DNA of 64,000 bases from an uncultured Treponema sp. (GCA_946411505.1 CAMKEG010000001.1:186001-250000), one strand, 5' to 3'. Shown: positions 1 to 8,900, counted from the stretch's first letter. Notes: generated from the letters alone by a model not told the origin. Translations and numbers: made by a program.

Positions 1-96
1 TCTTTCTCCTCAAGCGCGGACTCGTCAAGAGGAAATCCGCAGAGCGAAATTGCCACAGGCTCCGTCGCAATTTCAATCACTTACAAGGGCGAATGA
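1..96 (+). CDS. 3' end of an unknown protein gene (partial)
   Basis: The frame starting at base 1 is open for 31 codons and stops with TGA at 94-96. The residues end in ATGSVAISITYKGE, an alternating polar/hydrophobic beta-strand-like pattern that would suit an exported or beta-rich protein. Nothing more can be said because the rest lies outside the window. It converges on the amylosucrase-like gene, whose stop lies 14 nt further on. Confidence 0.45.
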   Translation, partial: SFSSSADSSRGNPQSEIATGSVAISITYKGE

Positions 97-110
97 CACA
101 AAGGCAGGAA

Positions 111-1928
111 TTATTCTTCCTTTAGCCACAAGAGCGCGTAAGGCTCCAAAAGAATCGGGCCTTGCGCGCTTATTTTTTTTCCGCTAAGGATGTCGACAGC
201 TTCCGCGCCGCCCTTTGTCCAAAGCTTAAAGGGAACGCGCCGCTCGCTAAAGTTTGCGACAACGTGAATCGCGCCGCTCCGGCAAAAGGCGAAAATCTCA
301 GGCTGCTGTTGGTCGTAAAACCAAACTTCGCTTCCAGAAAAAAGTTTTTCCTTGGCGCGCGCCTTTATCATCTTTTTTATTTCGTCGCGGACAGTTTTTT
401 GTTCAGGATTAAGCGAAGAAGTCCAATCCTTTTTTATCCTGTGCGCCCAGCGCGAGTCTCCGCAAAGCTCCGGCTTCTTCCTGTAGCTGTAGTCGTTAAG
501 CATGGCCTCTTCGTCGCCCGCGTACAAAAGCGGAAGGCCGGGCAGGGCAAAGAGCAGGCCGTACATCATTCGGATTCTGGCCACGGCCATTTCCTTTAGC
601 GTCTTGTCGTCGTTGGCCTCCGCCTCTTCCAAGCCCGCAAGGCTTCCCATCGTTCCGCAAACGCGGCAGTCGCCCGTGGTCGGGTTTTCTTGGAAAGCCT
701 CTCCGCGCGCGAAAGTTCCGTCAAAGCGGCCGGTGTAAAAGCGGTTCAAGAATTTTCTGTGCTCGTAGGGATTTATTCCAAGGCTCCAAGCTTCCTCGTC
801 GCTAAAGGTCCAGCCTATGTCGTCGTGGCATCTTATGTAGTTGACCCAGGCGCAGCCGTCGGGAATGGCCCAGCGCTTTTTTAGGCTTAGCGTCAATAGG
901 CGCGCGTCGCGGCTTGCGAGGCTTGACCAAAAGAGCGCCATTTGCAAGGGGTTGTAGCTAAGGCGGCACTTGTCCTGGCCTATGTAGCGGACAACTTGGT
1001 CGGGGTGGACGATGGCCTCGCTTTTAAAGACAAGGCTGGGGCAGGCGATTTTTGCGGCCAGGCTAAAGGCCTTTATCAGCGTGTAGGCTTTGGGAAGGCT
1101 TTCGCAAGCCGTTCCTTTTTCCTTCCACACAAAGGCGAGAGCGTCCAGGCGCAAGACTTCTATTCCGACGTTGGCCAAAAAAAACATTTCTTCCAGCATG
1201 GCCAAAAAAACTTCCGGGTTGGAATAATTTAAGTCCCACTGGAACGAGTTGAACGTTGTCCAAACCCAGCCGCCGGCCTCCTTAAAGTAGGTGAAGCTTC
1301 CGCGTCTGACGCTTGGAAAAATTTCGCGCAAGGACTTGTTCCACTCGTCGGCGTCGGCCTTGTTCTTGTATATGTAATAAAATTGGCGGAACTTTGGGTC
1401 GCCCTTTTTCGCCTTCTTTGCCCATTCGTGCTCGCAGCTTGTGTGGTTGAAGACAAAGTCTATGACGGTGTGAATTCCTTCCTTGCGGAAGGCGGAGGCC
1501 AGGGCTCGAAGGTCGTCCATCGTTCCCAATTTTTTTTGGACTTCACGGTAGGAGGAGACCGCGTAGCCGCCGTCGTTGTCGCCCTTTAGCGTTTTAAAAA
1601 GCGGCATAAGGTGGACGTAGTTTATTCCCAAGTCCTTGAAGTATTTTATCTTTGAGGCGAGCGCCTTTAAGTTGCCCGCGAACAAGTCCACGTAAAGCAT
1701 TGTTCCGACGCTTTTGTTTGAAAGGAACCAGCTTGCGCCGCCGCCTTTTTGGCTTTTTATAAAGTCTTCGTCCATTTTTTTTAGGGCGGGGGAACGGGCC
1801 TTGTCGGCGGCCGCCAAAATTTTTTCAAGCCGCCCAAGAATTTGGTAAAAGTCCCAGCGGTCTCCGTACAACTCAAAAAGGGCGGCCGTCAAGGCGGCCA
1901 TGTTCTCTTGCAATTGCGTCTTATACAT
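111..1928 (-). CDS. Amylosucrase-type GH13 glucosyltransferase/hydrolase
   Basis: A 605-aa GH13 enzyme that most resembles amylosucrase, which builds alpha-1,4-glucan from sucrose; sucrose hydrolase is the main alternative. GH13 signatures appear in order: DFVFNHT near residue 157, EVLRLDALAFVW with nucleophile Asp about 262, FKSEAIVHPDQVV with acid/base Glu about 304, and YIRCHDDIGWTF near 365. The stretches QFLNRF-like (KFLNRFYTGRFDGTFARG) and PTTGDCRVCGT are typical of amylosucrases, and the length fits (about 630). There is no signal peptide, so it should act in the cytoplasm. I chose the ATG at 1926-1928 over one seven codons upstream because a TATAAT box (1936-1941) lies inside that extension; the mRNA would then be leaderless. 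It stands alone and diverges from the envelope operon. Confidence 0.85.
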   Translation of the reverse strand: MYKTQLQENMAALTAALFELYGDRWDFYQILGRLEKILAAADKARSPALKKMDEDFIKSQKGGGASWFLSNKSVGTMLYVDLFAGNLKALASKIKYFKDLGINYVHLMPLFKTLKGDNDGGYAVSSYREVQKKLGTMDDLRALASAFRKEGIHTVIDFVFNHTSCEHEWAKKAKKGDPKFRQFYYIYKNKADADEWNKSLREIFPSVRRGSFTYFKEAGGWVWTTFNSFQWDLNYSNPEVFLAMLEEMFFLANVGIEVLRLDALAFVWKEKGTACESLPKAYTLIKAFSLAAKIACPSLVFKSEAIVHPDQVVRYIGQDKCRLSYNPLQMALFWSSLASRDARLLTLSLKKRWAIPDGCAWVNYIRCHDDIGWTFSDEEAWSLGINPYEHRKFLNRFYTGRFDGTFARGEAFQENPTTGDCRVCGTMGSLAGLEEAEANDDKTLKEMAVARIRMMYGLLFALPGLPLLYAGDEEAMLNDYSYRKKPELCGDSRWAHRIKKDWTSSLNPEQKTVRDEIKKMIKARAKEKLFSGSEVWFYDQQQPEIFAFCRSGAIHVVANFSERRVPFKLWTKGGAEAVDILSGKKISAQGPILLEPYALLWLKEE

Positions 1929-1935
1929 GACTAAA

Positions 1936-1941
1936 ATTATA
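1936..1941 (-). promoter_or_regulatory. -10 box of the amylosucrase-like gene, leaderless layout
   Basis: TATAAT on the minus strand, preceded by CGCGC and followed by 7 nt and then ATG. No convincing -35 hexamer is found at 16-18 nt. Transcription would start at or next to the A of the start codon. Confidence 0.5.
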
Positions 1942-2004
1942 GCGCGCATTGAAATTCTTGCTATAAAGAAAGTTTTATGAATGTGACAAAATTCACTTAT
2001 TGTA

Positions 2005-2033
2005 TTGAAAGAAGCGCCGTAATGCGCTAGAAT
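2005..2033 (+). promoter_or_regulatory. Promoter of the envelope operon
   Basis: TTGAAA (2005-2010), 17-nt spacer, TAGAAT (2028-2033), with GCGC directly before the -10. The predicted start is near 2040, leaving a leader of about 33 nt that ends with the ribosome-binding site GGAGGG at 2061-2066. Confidence 0.75.
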
Positions 2034-2072
2034 ATCGGAAACATTTGCATCTCGTTTTTTGGAGGGAAATTA

Positions 2073-2539
2073 ATGAAAAAATGTCTTGCGGCCTTGCTTT
2101 TTGCCGCGGCGGCGCTGGCGGCGCACGCGCAAAGCGCCCAAAAAATCACCCAAATAGTTGAGAGCCCTGAGCTCAGCTACGGACAGGCCGCTTACATAGC
2201 GCTGTCATATTCTGAAATGGGGGGGGGGGCATAATAGAAGAAAGTTCGTCCGACTCTGACGCGCTTGAAGCCGCCGTCCAAAAGAACTGGATAAAAAAAG
2301 GCTCGGCGGCCGACAGCCCGATAAGGCTTGACGAACTTTGCGCCCTTTATGTGAGCGCCGCCGGAATCAAGGGCGGCGTTTTATGCGGCCTTATAAAAAA
2401 TTCCCCGCGCTATTCCTTTAGGGAGCTGAAGGCTCTTGGCCTCCTTGACCAATATGCGGATCCCGCGATGAAAATCGACGGGCAAAACGCGCTCAACCTT
2501 TTTAACGCCTGCGTCCAGGCGACGGAGGGCGAGCGATGA
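2073..2539 (+). CDS. Small secreted protein, reading frame broken at a G11 tract (probably phase-variable, shown OFF)
   Basis: ATG at 2073 follows TTGGAGGGAAATTA. The N-terminus MKKCLAALLFAAAALAAHA is a clear signal peptide. As sequenced, the frame runs into a run of 11 G at 2219-2229 and ends at TAA 2232-2234 after 53 residues. The frame from the G tract to TGA 2537-2539 continues with protein-like sequence (DALEAAVQKNWIKKG, LYVSAAGIKGGVLCGLI, NSPRYSFRELKALGLLDQY). With 9 or 12 Gs the two parts form one 155-aa exported protein. Its stop overlaps the start of the next gene (ATGA at 2536-2539), so the state of the tract could affect translation downstream. A sequencing error in the homopolymer is the alternative. 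The product family is not recognised. Confidence 0.7.
2219..2229. repeat. G11 homopolymer, candidate slipped-strand contingency tract
   Basis: Eleven consecutive Gs inside a coding frame. No other G run of this length is seen in the window. Homopolymeric G tracts in promoters and genes for surface proteins are an established variation mechanism in Treponema pallidum; applying that here is inference. Confidence 0.8.
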
Positions 2540-3705
2540 AAAACATCTTCCTTTCAAAGAAAATTTTTTTTGCGGCCGCGCTTTTTGCCTTGCGCATTTG
2601 CGCCGCCAACTCATTGGACTTCGGCGGCTCCTTTCTAAACTTCACCCGAGCCAAGGGAAAAGACTTTTCAAACTTAAAGTTCAACCAAATAAACGACGCG
2701 CTCGGTTGGATAAGAGTTCCGCTAAGCAAGGACGGCTCTTCATACTTTGCCGCGCAGGCGCTTTACGAATTTGAATACGACGCTTCAGTCGAAAAAGCCT
2801 ACAACCGATTGGACATAAATTTGGCCAAGTATGTCGGCCTTTGGAACGTTGCCGGCTCGCCCTTGACGCTAAGCGCGGGCCGCTTTATCTTTAGCGACTT
2901 GACTGGCTTGGTGATGAGCCAAAACTGCGACGGCCTCCACGCCTTGTATCAAATGGACCGCGTCTCGTTTTCCGCCTACGCGGGCTACACAGGATTGTTG
3001 AACGCGGCCATCGTCAAGATGCAGTCAAACGCCGCCGACCCATTTGAATACGACAGCGACAAGGTCTACCAACTGGCGCAAAAATATTTGGTCGCCTCCG
3101 CGGGCGTTTCAGTTCCAAATTTGTTCTCCACGCAAACCCTTTCCGGCCAGTTTTTGGCGGCTTTCAAGCTTGAGGGAAAGTCCTTCAACAGAATCTACGC
3201 GACGCTCGACATGACAGGCCCGATTTACAGAAGAATTTACTACAGCGCCTCGACCACGCTTGGCCTGCAAAATTATGACGGCGGCTCCACGGAAGTCACA
3301 AACTTGTCGCGCGCGGAAGTGAAGTATTACGCGCCTTTCAAGGACTTGGCCGTGGCGGGCGGATTGGTTTACGCGTCAGGAAACGGCGACGGAGACAACG
3401 CCTTTACGGGCTTCACCAAAATCAATTCTTGCTTTTCGATGAACGAGATGCAATACACAAGCCTTGTAAAGATTTACGCCGCCGCGTCGGTTAAGCCTAT
3501 AAAGAAAGTTCTTGCCAAGGCAGGGGCCGCGCTTTTGTTCAACACGGCGCGGGGCCGCTACCAAGGCTTTGACTACAATTTTGGCGCCGACTGGCAAATC
3601 AAGAGCGACGCGGCTGTCGGAGCGACTTTCAATCATTACGTTGACGGCGACGACAGCGGCAACAGCAAGGTTCAAATTTCTTTGAACGCCTTTTTGACAT
3701 TCTGA
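2536..3705 (+). CDS. Outer-membrane beta-barrel protein (porin-like)
   Basis: 389 aa with a signal peptide (MKNIFLSKKIFFAAALFALRICAA) and then alternating amphipathic strands such as SYFAAQALYEFEYDAS, GLVMSQNCDGLHALYQ and IYYSASTTLGLQNY. It ends in LNAFLTF with a terminal Phe, as many proteins folded by the BAM machinery do. Size and composition suit a barrel of roughly 16-18 strands; a porin or adhesin role is inference. The ATG overlaps the stop of the G-tract gene, pointing to translational coupling. The FecR-domain gene follows after 15 nt. No specific family name is justified. Confidence 0.7.
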   Translation: MKNIFLSKKIFFAAALFALRICAANSLDFGGSFLNFTRAKGKDFSNLKFNQINDALGWIRVPLSKDGSSYFAAQALYEFEYDASVEKAYNRLDINLAKYVGLWNVAGSPLTLSAGRFIFSDLTGLVMSQNCDGLHALYQMDRVSFSAYAGYTGLLNAAIVKMQSNAADPFEYDSDKVYQLAQKYLVASAGVSVPNLFSTQTLSGQFLAAFKLEGKSFNRIYATLDMTGPIYRRIYYSASTTLGLQNYDGGSTEVTNLSRAEVKYYAPFKDLAVAGGLVYASGNGDGDNAFTGFTKINSCFSMNEMQYTSLVKIYAAASVKPIKKVLAKAGAALLFNTARGRYQGFDYNFGADWQIKSDAAVGATFNHYVDGDDSGNSKVQISLNAFLTF

Positions 3706-3720
3706 CAGGAGGAAAGAGTT

Positions 3721-4524
3721 ATGAAAAAGATTTTATTGGCCGCGCTTTTTTCTTTGGCGGCAGCCGCGCTTTTTGCCTACGACGCGGAAGTTTTGTCCGT
3801 CCAGGGAAAGGCCCAGCATTCCAAAGACGGAACAAGCTGGACCCCTCTTTCCCAAGGAAGTCTGATAGGCGAGGGCGTGACAATCCAGACTGGATTTAAA
3901 AGTTCCCTCAAAATAAAATTCAAGGGCACGGTCGTTGACCTTGGCCCGATGACAAGAGTAAAGGTTGACGAGCTTTCCGAAAGCGAAAGCAAGGACAACG
4001 CGGCGCTTTCCATGAAAGTGGGAAGCGTTCTTTCCAACGTAAAAAAAGTCGAGGACCGCCGCGCCGGCTTTACGGTAAGAGGGCCGGCCGTGACCGCTTC
4101 CGTCCGAGGAACAATCGTAAAGGAAGAGTGCGGCTACAACCGTGACACAGTCACTGCCATAGAAAGCGTCACCGCCGTTTGGCCTACGTCAAAGGGCGAA
4201 AAAAGCGCCCAAGAAATTTCCGACGCCTCAAACAGCGCTTCGTCCGTAAGCGGAGGCCGGGCCGCGGACGGGGCCTTGTCCTTGAGCCAAGGCCAGTCCA
4301 CCAGCGGCGAAAAACATTACGGCCTAAAAAAGCCTTACGGATACGCCAACGAAAATTCAACTTTTGTCGGCGGCTCTTTGGTTAACATGGCCTTTGGCGA
4401 GGCCGTGGGCGGAAATCCATTTGACAGGCGATACCAAAACGCTCCGGCGGGCTCGGCCTTCGCGCCGGCTTCACAAAGCGACGGCGGCATAGCTTTGTCT
4501 GTTGTTCTGGGAACGCGCCAATAA
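3721..4524 (+). CDS. Secreted FecR-domain protein
   Basis: 267 aa, start set by AGGAGGAAAGAGTT before ATG 3721. A signal peptide (MKKILLAALFSLAAAALFA) leads into a FecR-like beta domain at residues about 20-140: VLSVQGKAQHS, WTPLSQGSLIGEGVTIQTG, SSLKIKFKGTVVDLGPMT, VRGPAVTASVRGTIV. In classical systems this domain sits in a transmembrane anti-sigma regulator. Here there is no membrane anchor and no sigma factor nearby, so it is more likely a free periplasmic structural or sensory module. The C-terminal part (Ser/Gly/Ala rich) looks disordered. Third gene of the envelope operon. Confidence 0.75.
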   Translation: MKKILLAALFSLAAAALFAYDAEVLSVQGKAQHSKDGTSWTPLSQGSLIGEGVTIQTGFKSSLKIKFKGTVVDLGPMTRVKVDELSESESKDNAALSMKVGSVLSNVKKVEDRRAGFTVRGPAVTASVRGTIVKEECGYNRDTVTAIESVTAVWPTSKGEKSAQEISDASNSASSVSGGRAADGALSLSQGQSTSGEKHYGLKKPYGYANENSTFVGGSLVNMAFGEAVGGNPFDRRYQNAPAGSAFAPASQSDGGIALSVVLGTRQ

Positions 4525-4549
4525 CGGGCTAAAAAAGGAGACGATTATT

Positions 4550-7500
4550 ATGAGAGAAAGCAAAATCAATATATGCAAGCCGGCCGTAAAAGCGGCGCGC
4601 GCCTTTTTTTCGGCCGCCGCATTTTGCGCTCTTTTTGGAACGGCGCTTTTTTCGTGCAGTTTTTTTAACGCGGACAGTCCCAGCGAAACTGGCTCGATAA
4701 CGATGAACCTTCCAAGCGCGGAAGAAATAAGCGCGGCAAGCGGCGGATTCATTTCCGGCGCGGTCACTTCATCCGGCTCGATTTCCGACGCGGCTGTAAA
4801 GACTTTTAAGGTGAGGGCAAAAAGCGCGTCGACCGGCGTTGAGACCGTTCAAAGCGTCGCGCCTGGCTCAACGGTCAACATAAGCCTGCTTGGCCCCGGC
4901 TTTTGGAGCGTGACTCTTTTTGGAAACAACGAGGACGGACAAACAATTTATTACGGAAAGTCCGACGGCATTTTGGTCAGCGCGGGCCGAACGACTCCGG
5001 CCGCCGTCGTGATAAATCCTATGGACCCAAACACTCCGCTTGTAGCAACTTTGGCGGAAACTCCCGCGGGCGTTTCGCTTCAAGGCCAAGGCCGCGAAAA
5101 CGTCATGGGCGTTTACGTGTCTTACAGCTCGGGCGGACAAAGCGGCTCTGCGTATTACGATTTTTCAAGCGCGGCCGGCTCCGCAAAGCAGGGCGATGGC
5201 TTGAACAAAATTACCGTTCCGATTCCGGCGTTCTTGGAGCCTGGCTCGGCTGTCTCCGGCAAGGTTTATCTTTTTGACCGAGGCGGAACCGCGCTCTGGG
5301 GCGGCTCGATTGAAGGCTCCGTAAAGAAGGACGGAACTTTTGACTGCGCCTTCGCCTTTTTGGAAACCGCGCTCAAGGGCTATCAAGGAAGCCCGGCAAG
5401 AACTTTCCTAAAAGTGGAGGAGGCTTTGCCCGCGCAGCTGGAAACGCCGCTTGCCTATAGCTTTGAGACAATGGCCTACGGCGCGCCTGCCAGTGAGTCA
5501 AAAAGCTATTCTGATTTGACGATTTTTTCCGCCGCGCCAAGCGAGGCTTGCGGAAAGATTCCTGTAATCGTGGAATGCGGCTCGTCCGCGTGGGCTGAAG
5601 TTTTTGACGCAAAGCATAAGTACGCCGAGCCTACGGTTACCATGCCGGAACAAAAAATTCCGCTTGGAGCCACAAGAACCTTGAGCGCCGTGGTCTCGTC
5701 AAGCGAGCAAAAAGAATATTCCGTGTTCAAGGCGGCCCAAGACTTTGACGCTTACGGATTCAGGCTTTACTCAATTCAAGCGAAGGACACCGGCTCGACC
5801 GTAAGCGAGTCATCGTTTGCCGCTCCCGCAAACCCTGTAAGCTCGGAATTCATCGCGCCCGACAAGGTCAAGGCGACAGGCTCCGGAAGCGACGAGTATA
5901 CATGGCAGGTAACAGTCACAAACAGCGCATATAGTTATTTTGACGGCAACGAAACTCAGCCTTCAAAGACATTTAGCGGAACCTTCAATGTCAGTGCGAG
6001 CGCGTGGACTATAACGCCCGCTTCCGTCACCGTGGAACGAGGCGCGGCCTTTGCGCTTACTCTTTCATGCGCCGACGCGACGCCGGCGGACGCCGCCTCC
6101 GTGACCAAAGTTTCCCTTAGCGCGACAAGCGCCAAAGATTTTGTTCCCACAGTCAACGGAACAAGCCTTGTGGTCAACGCCGAAAACTTTGCCACATGGA
6201 CAAGCGCCGCTCCCAAAAATGTCAGCGTCTTGGTGGAGTCCGTCGCGGCGGGAACGATTGAAGTTACCGCTACCGCTCCCAGCGGCGGCGGGGGAGGTAA
6301 TGAAGGCGTTAACGAAAACTTTGTCCAGTCGCAAAAGAAATTTACTGTAGCGGCTGGAAAGCAAGTTTACTTTAGCCAGGGCAACTTGCAATACCAAGCC
6401 AGAACGGACACATGGCGCTTTGCGGAACACCAGTACGACGTTGTTCCTGAAGAAGATCTTGCGTTTACAAAAGTTACGTCTGACTACGACGAATGGATTG
6501 ACGTTTTTGGCTGGGGCTCTTCCGGCTACGGCCGCGCAAAGCCTTACACAAGAGACTATTCTGAAACAGACGCCAGCGGAAAGACAATTCAAGAAAGCCT
6601 TCATGTTTATGGAGCGATTGGCGTTAACATAGACTACGACTGGGGCGTTTACAATCCAATAGCCAACGGCGGCAACAAAAAAGGCCTTTGGTACACGCTT
6701 ACCCTTAATGAATGGAACTATTTGTTCAACACGCGTACAAACGCAAGTTCTTTGCACGTGCCTGCAAGAATAATAATAGAAGAGGACGATAATTCGAGAA
6801 AGACCATCGCTGGCATAGTTTTGCTTCCCGACGATTGGACGCCCGCAAGCGTTCCTGACGGCGTTAGTTTTACAACGACAGCTTCCAGCTCACCGCATGA
6901 GTATGATACAAATATTTTGACTTGCGATCAATGGGAAAAATTGGAGACAACAGGCGCGGTATTCTTGCCTTCTTTGGGATATCAAGGTTCCGGCGGAAGC
7001 TTCTATAACCGCAGCAATGACGCTGGTACATCCATTGAATTTGACTACTGGTCTTCTTCATGTTACAGTTCAAACGCTGACACAAAATACGCCATTTATA
7101 GTTATTATGGAACTTCATTTAGCAGCAATTCTCCCAGCGCCGACAATTTTATGCCAGTCCGCTTGGTAAAGAGCGCGGTTGACATTTCGCCAAACATTTA
7201 TATTTCGGCCAACGCCAGTTCTGGCGGCGACGGCAGCGCGGCTAGTCCGTACGCAAGCATCGCCGACGCGATTGCTCAAATCAAGACCAACTCTTCAAGA
7301 ATTACGGACTACACGATTTACATTGACGGAGCTTTGACAGGAAAGCAAGAAATTAAAGACATCACTCCGGATTGTGTAAAGTCAATTACAATTAAGGGAA
7401 AGAACGGAATTAATCCAGCCACCGGCGAGCCAAGAGATTCTCTTGCGGGTGACGGCGCCGCTTCTTCCGGCCCGCTTCTTACGATAGCGACCAACGTGGT

Positions 7501-8761
7501 TGTAAAAGTTGAGGACTTGAAGATTACAGGCGGATACGCAGAGCAGGGCGGCGGCGTTTATGTTGGAAACGGCTCTATCGCTTGCTATGTAACGCTCGGC
7601 TCCGGCGCCTTGATTACAGGAAACAAGGCCGACACAAAGGGCGCTGGCGTTTACGCCACAAATGGCGACGGCACATATCTTACGATTGACGGCGCCGTAA
7701 TCAAAAACAACGAGTTGGTTTCTGACACAGCTGGCAGCCGCCTTGGTTCCGCCGTATATTCTATAGGCAAACAATTAGTCATAAAAGGCGACAGCTTGAT
7801 AACTAACAACCTTGGTTCCAACGAAGACAACGCTTGCCCCGCTGTATGTGTCGATTGGTATCAATATCGAACGAACGGATATGATATAAGTAAATTTCCA
7901 GAGAGTTCAATCGAAGGCAACGCTCAAATCGTCAATAACACGGGTGTTGGCGTTAAAGCCTATGTTTGTAATCTTTCAATTAAGGGCAACGCAAAGATAT
8001 CCGGCAACACAAACGCGATGTCAAACAGCCAAGGCGGTGGTTTGATTGTGGAAGGTTATACACGCTCTTATAGTTATACATATAACGCAAAAGTTACAAT
8101 CAGCGAAAACGCGCAAATATCCGGCAATTTTGCGGACAATGGAGCGGGCGTTTTTGTAAAAAATAGCGACACCACACTAAAAATAGAAGGCGGCTCTATC
8201 AACGGAAACAAAGCGCAAAAGTTGGGCGGCGGCGTTTACTGTTACGGTGCGACTATTGAAATAAGCGGCGGCTCTATTGAAAGCAATGAGGTCTTGGCAG
8301 ACTCTACCACAACAGAAGGCGGCGGCGGTGTTTATCTTGAATCATGGAATAATACTAGCGCAAACACCAGCAATAATGCCGCAATCTACTTGTCAGGCGG
8401 AACCATCAAGTCAAACACTTGCGCTGGTGGTCTTGGAACCGGCATATTTGCCAATGACTTTAGTACGTTAAATTTCAACGAATCCATGGTTAAAATTCAG
8501 GATGCCGGAAAGGTTGACCTTAGCAACGACATTTACTTAATGAGGACAACTGGTCTGAATCCTGTAATTCGTATTGTGAACGACCTGACTGAAACAGGAA
8601 CGCTTGCAAAAGTTAGTCTTGAAAAATATGAGAATGGCAACGAAGTTCTTGGCAAAGGCTATTACGACCCTTGGACTTATATCAACAACCATTACAGTCA
8701 GTTTGAGATTGCAAATTCCGCTTGGACTCTTAATTCAAGCGGTAAGCTAGTTTCCAACTAA
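4550..8761 (+). CDS. Large chimeric surface lipoprotein: beta-rich N-part, FISUMP/C-lectin-like domain, beta-helix
   Basis: 1403 aa; ATG 4550 follows AAAGGAG at 4534-4540. The lipobox TALFSC gives lipidated Cys36. Residues 60-580 are Ser/Ala/Thr-rich, with short Ig-like stretches (WTITPASVTVERGAAFALTL). Residues about 585-875 resemble the C-lectin-fold modules of gut Bacteroidetes and Fibrobacter surface proteins: QVYFSQGNLQYQA, WRFAEHQYDVV, IDVFGWGSSGY, GIVLLPDDW, AVFLPSLGYQG, FDYWSSSCYSS, MPVRLVKS. Residues about 885-1403 carry repeated turns such as GGGVYVGNGS, GAGVYATNGD, GGSINGNKAQ, GGGVYCYGA and GGSIESNE, typical of a right-handed beta-helix. Base composition shifts to more A/T after about 6350. 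Last gene of the operon, closed by the terminator at 8791. Likely a surface adhesin or carbohydrate-binding protein; ligand unknown. Confidence 0.75.
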   Translation: MRESKINICKPAVKAARAFFSAAAFCALFGTALFSCSFFNADSPSETGSITMNLPSAEEISAASGGFISGAVTSSGSISDAAVKTFKVRAKSASTGVETVQSVAPGSTVNISLLGPGFWSVTLFGNNEDGQTIYYGKSDGILVSAGRTTPAAVVINPMDPNTPLVATLAETPAGVSLQGQGRENVMGVYVSYSSGGQSGSAYYDFSSAAGSAKQGDGLNKITVPIPAFLEPGSAVSGKVYLFDRGGTALWGGSIEGSVKKDGTFDCAFAFLETALKGYQGSPARTFLKVEEALPAQLETPLAYSFETMAYGAPASESKSYSDLTIFSAAPSEACGKIPVIVECGSSAWAEVFDAKHKYAEPTVTMPEQKIPLGATRTLSAVVSSSEQKEYSVFKAAQDFDAYGFRLYSIQAKDTGSTVSESSFAAPANPVSSEFIAPDKVKATGSGSDEYTWQVTVTNSAYSYFDGNETQPSKTFSGTFNVSASAWTITPASVTVERGAAFALTLSCADATPADAASVTKVSLSATSAKDFVPTVNGTSLVVNAENFATWTSAAPKNVSVLVESVAAGTIEVTATAPSGGGGGNEGVNENFVQSQKKFTVAAGKQVYFSQGNLQYQARTDTWRFAEHQYDVVPEEDLAFTKVTSDYDEWIDVFGWGSSGYGRAKPYTRDYSETDASGKTIQESLHVYGAIGVNIDYDWGVYNPIANGGNKKGLWYTLTLNEWNYLFNTRTNASSLHVPARIIIEEDDNSRKTIAGIVLLPDDWTPASVPDGVSFTTTASSSPHEYDTNILTCDQWEKLETTGAVFLPSLGYQGSGGSFYNRSNDAGTSIEFDYWSSSCYSSNADTKYAIYSYYGTSFSSNSPSADNFMPVRLVKSAVDISPNIYISANASSGGDGSAASPYASIADAIAQIKTNSSRITDYTIYIDGALTGKQEIKDITPDCVKSITIKGKNGINPATGEPRDSLAGDGAASSGPLLTIATNVVVKVEDLKITGGYAEQGGGVYVGNGSIACYVTLGSGALITGNKADTKGAGVYATNGDGTYLTIDGAVIKNNELVSDTAGSRLGSAVYSIGKQLVIKGDSLITNNLGSNEDNACPAVCVDWYQYRTNGYDISKFPESSIEGNAQIVNNTGVGVKAYVCNLSIKGNAKISGNTNAMSNSQGGGLIVEGYTRSYSYTYNAKVTISENAQISGNFADNGAGVFVKNSDTTLKIEGGSINGNKAQKLGGGVYCYGATIEISGGSIESNEVLADSTTTEGGGGVYLESWNNTSANTSNNAAIYLSGGTIKSNTCAGGLGTGIFANDFSTLNFNESMVKIQDAGKVDLSNDIYLMRTTGLNPVIRIVNDLTETGTLAKVSLEKYENGNEVLGKGYYDPWTYINNHYSQFEIANSAWTLNSSGKLVSN

Positions 8762-8790
8762 CGAAGACCTCTAGTGAGTTGCAATCCCAC

Positions 8791-8821
8791 AACGCGGCGG
8801 AAACGCCGCGTTGTTTTTTTT
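8791..8821 (+). terminator. Rho-independent terminator of the envelope operon
   Basis: AACGCGGCG, loop GAAA, CGCCGCGTT, then G and a run of seven or more T. It lies 30 nt after the lipoprotein stop. Confidence 0.9.
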
Positions 8822-8862
8822 AGCGGAAAAACGCGCCTCGGCCTGCGCCGCTGTCCGCTCCC

Positions 8863-8891
8863 TTGATTTTCTTGCCGATTTTGCCTATAAT
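8863..8891 (+). promoter_or_regulatory. Promoter of the acyl-CoA synthetase gene
   Basis: TTGATT (8863-8868), 17-nt spacer, TATAAT (8886-8891). Nine nt separate the -10 from ATG 8901, so the leader would be about 0-3 nt. Confidence 0.8.
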
Positions 8892-8900
8892 AAAAAAATT

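Noticed and set aside
6065..6757. 230-codon open frame antisense within the large lipoprotein gene
   Set aside because: Shadow of the coding strand; the translated sequence is rich in Arg/Val/Cys with no domain.
7041..7170. Possible variable region of a diversity-generating retroelement in the C-lectin-like domain
   Set aside because: The codons are rich in AAT, AAC and TAT and the fold is suitable, but there is no reverse transcriptase and no template repeat in the window.
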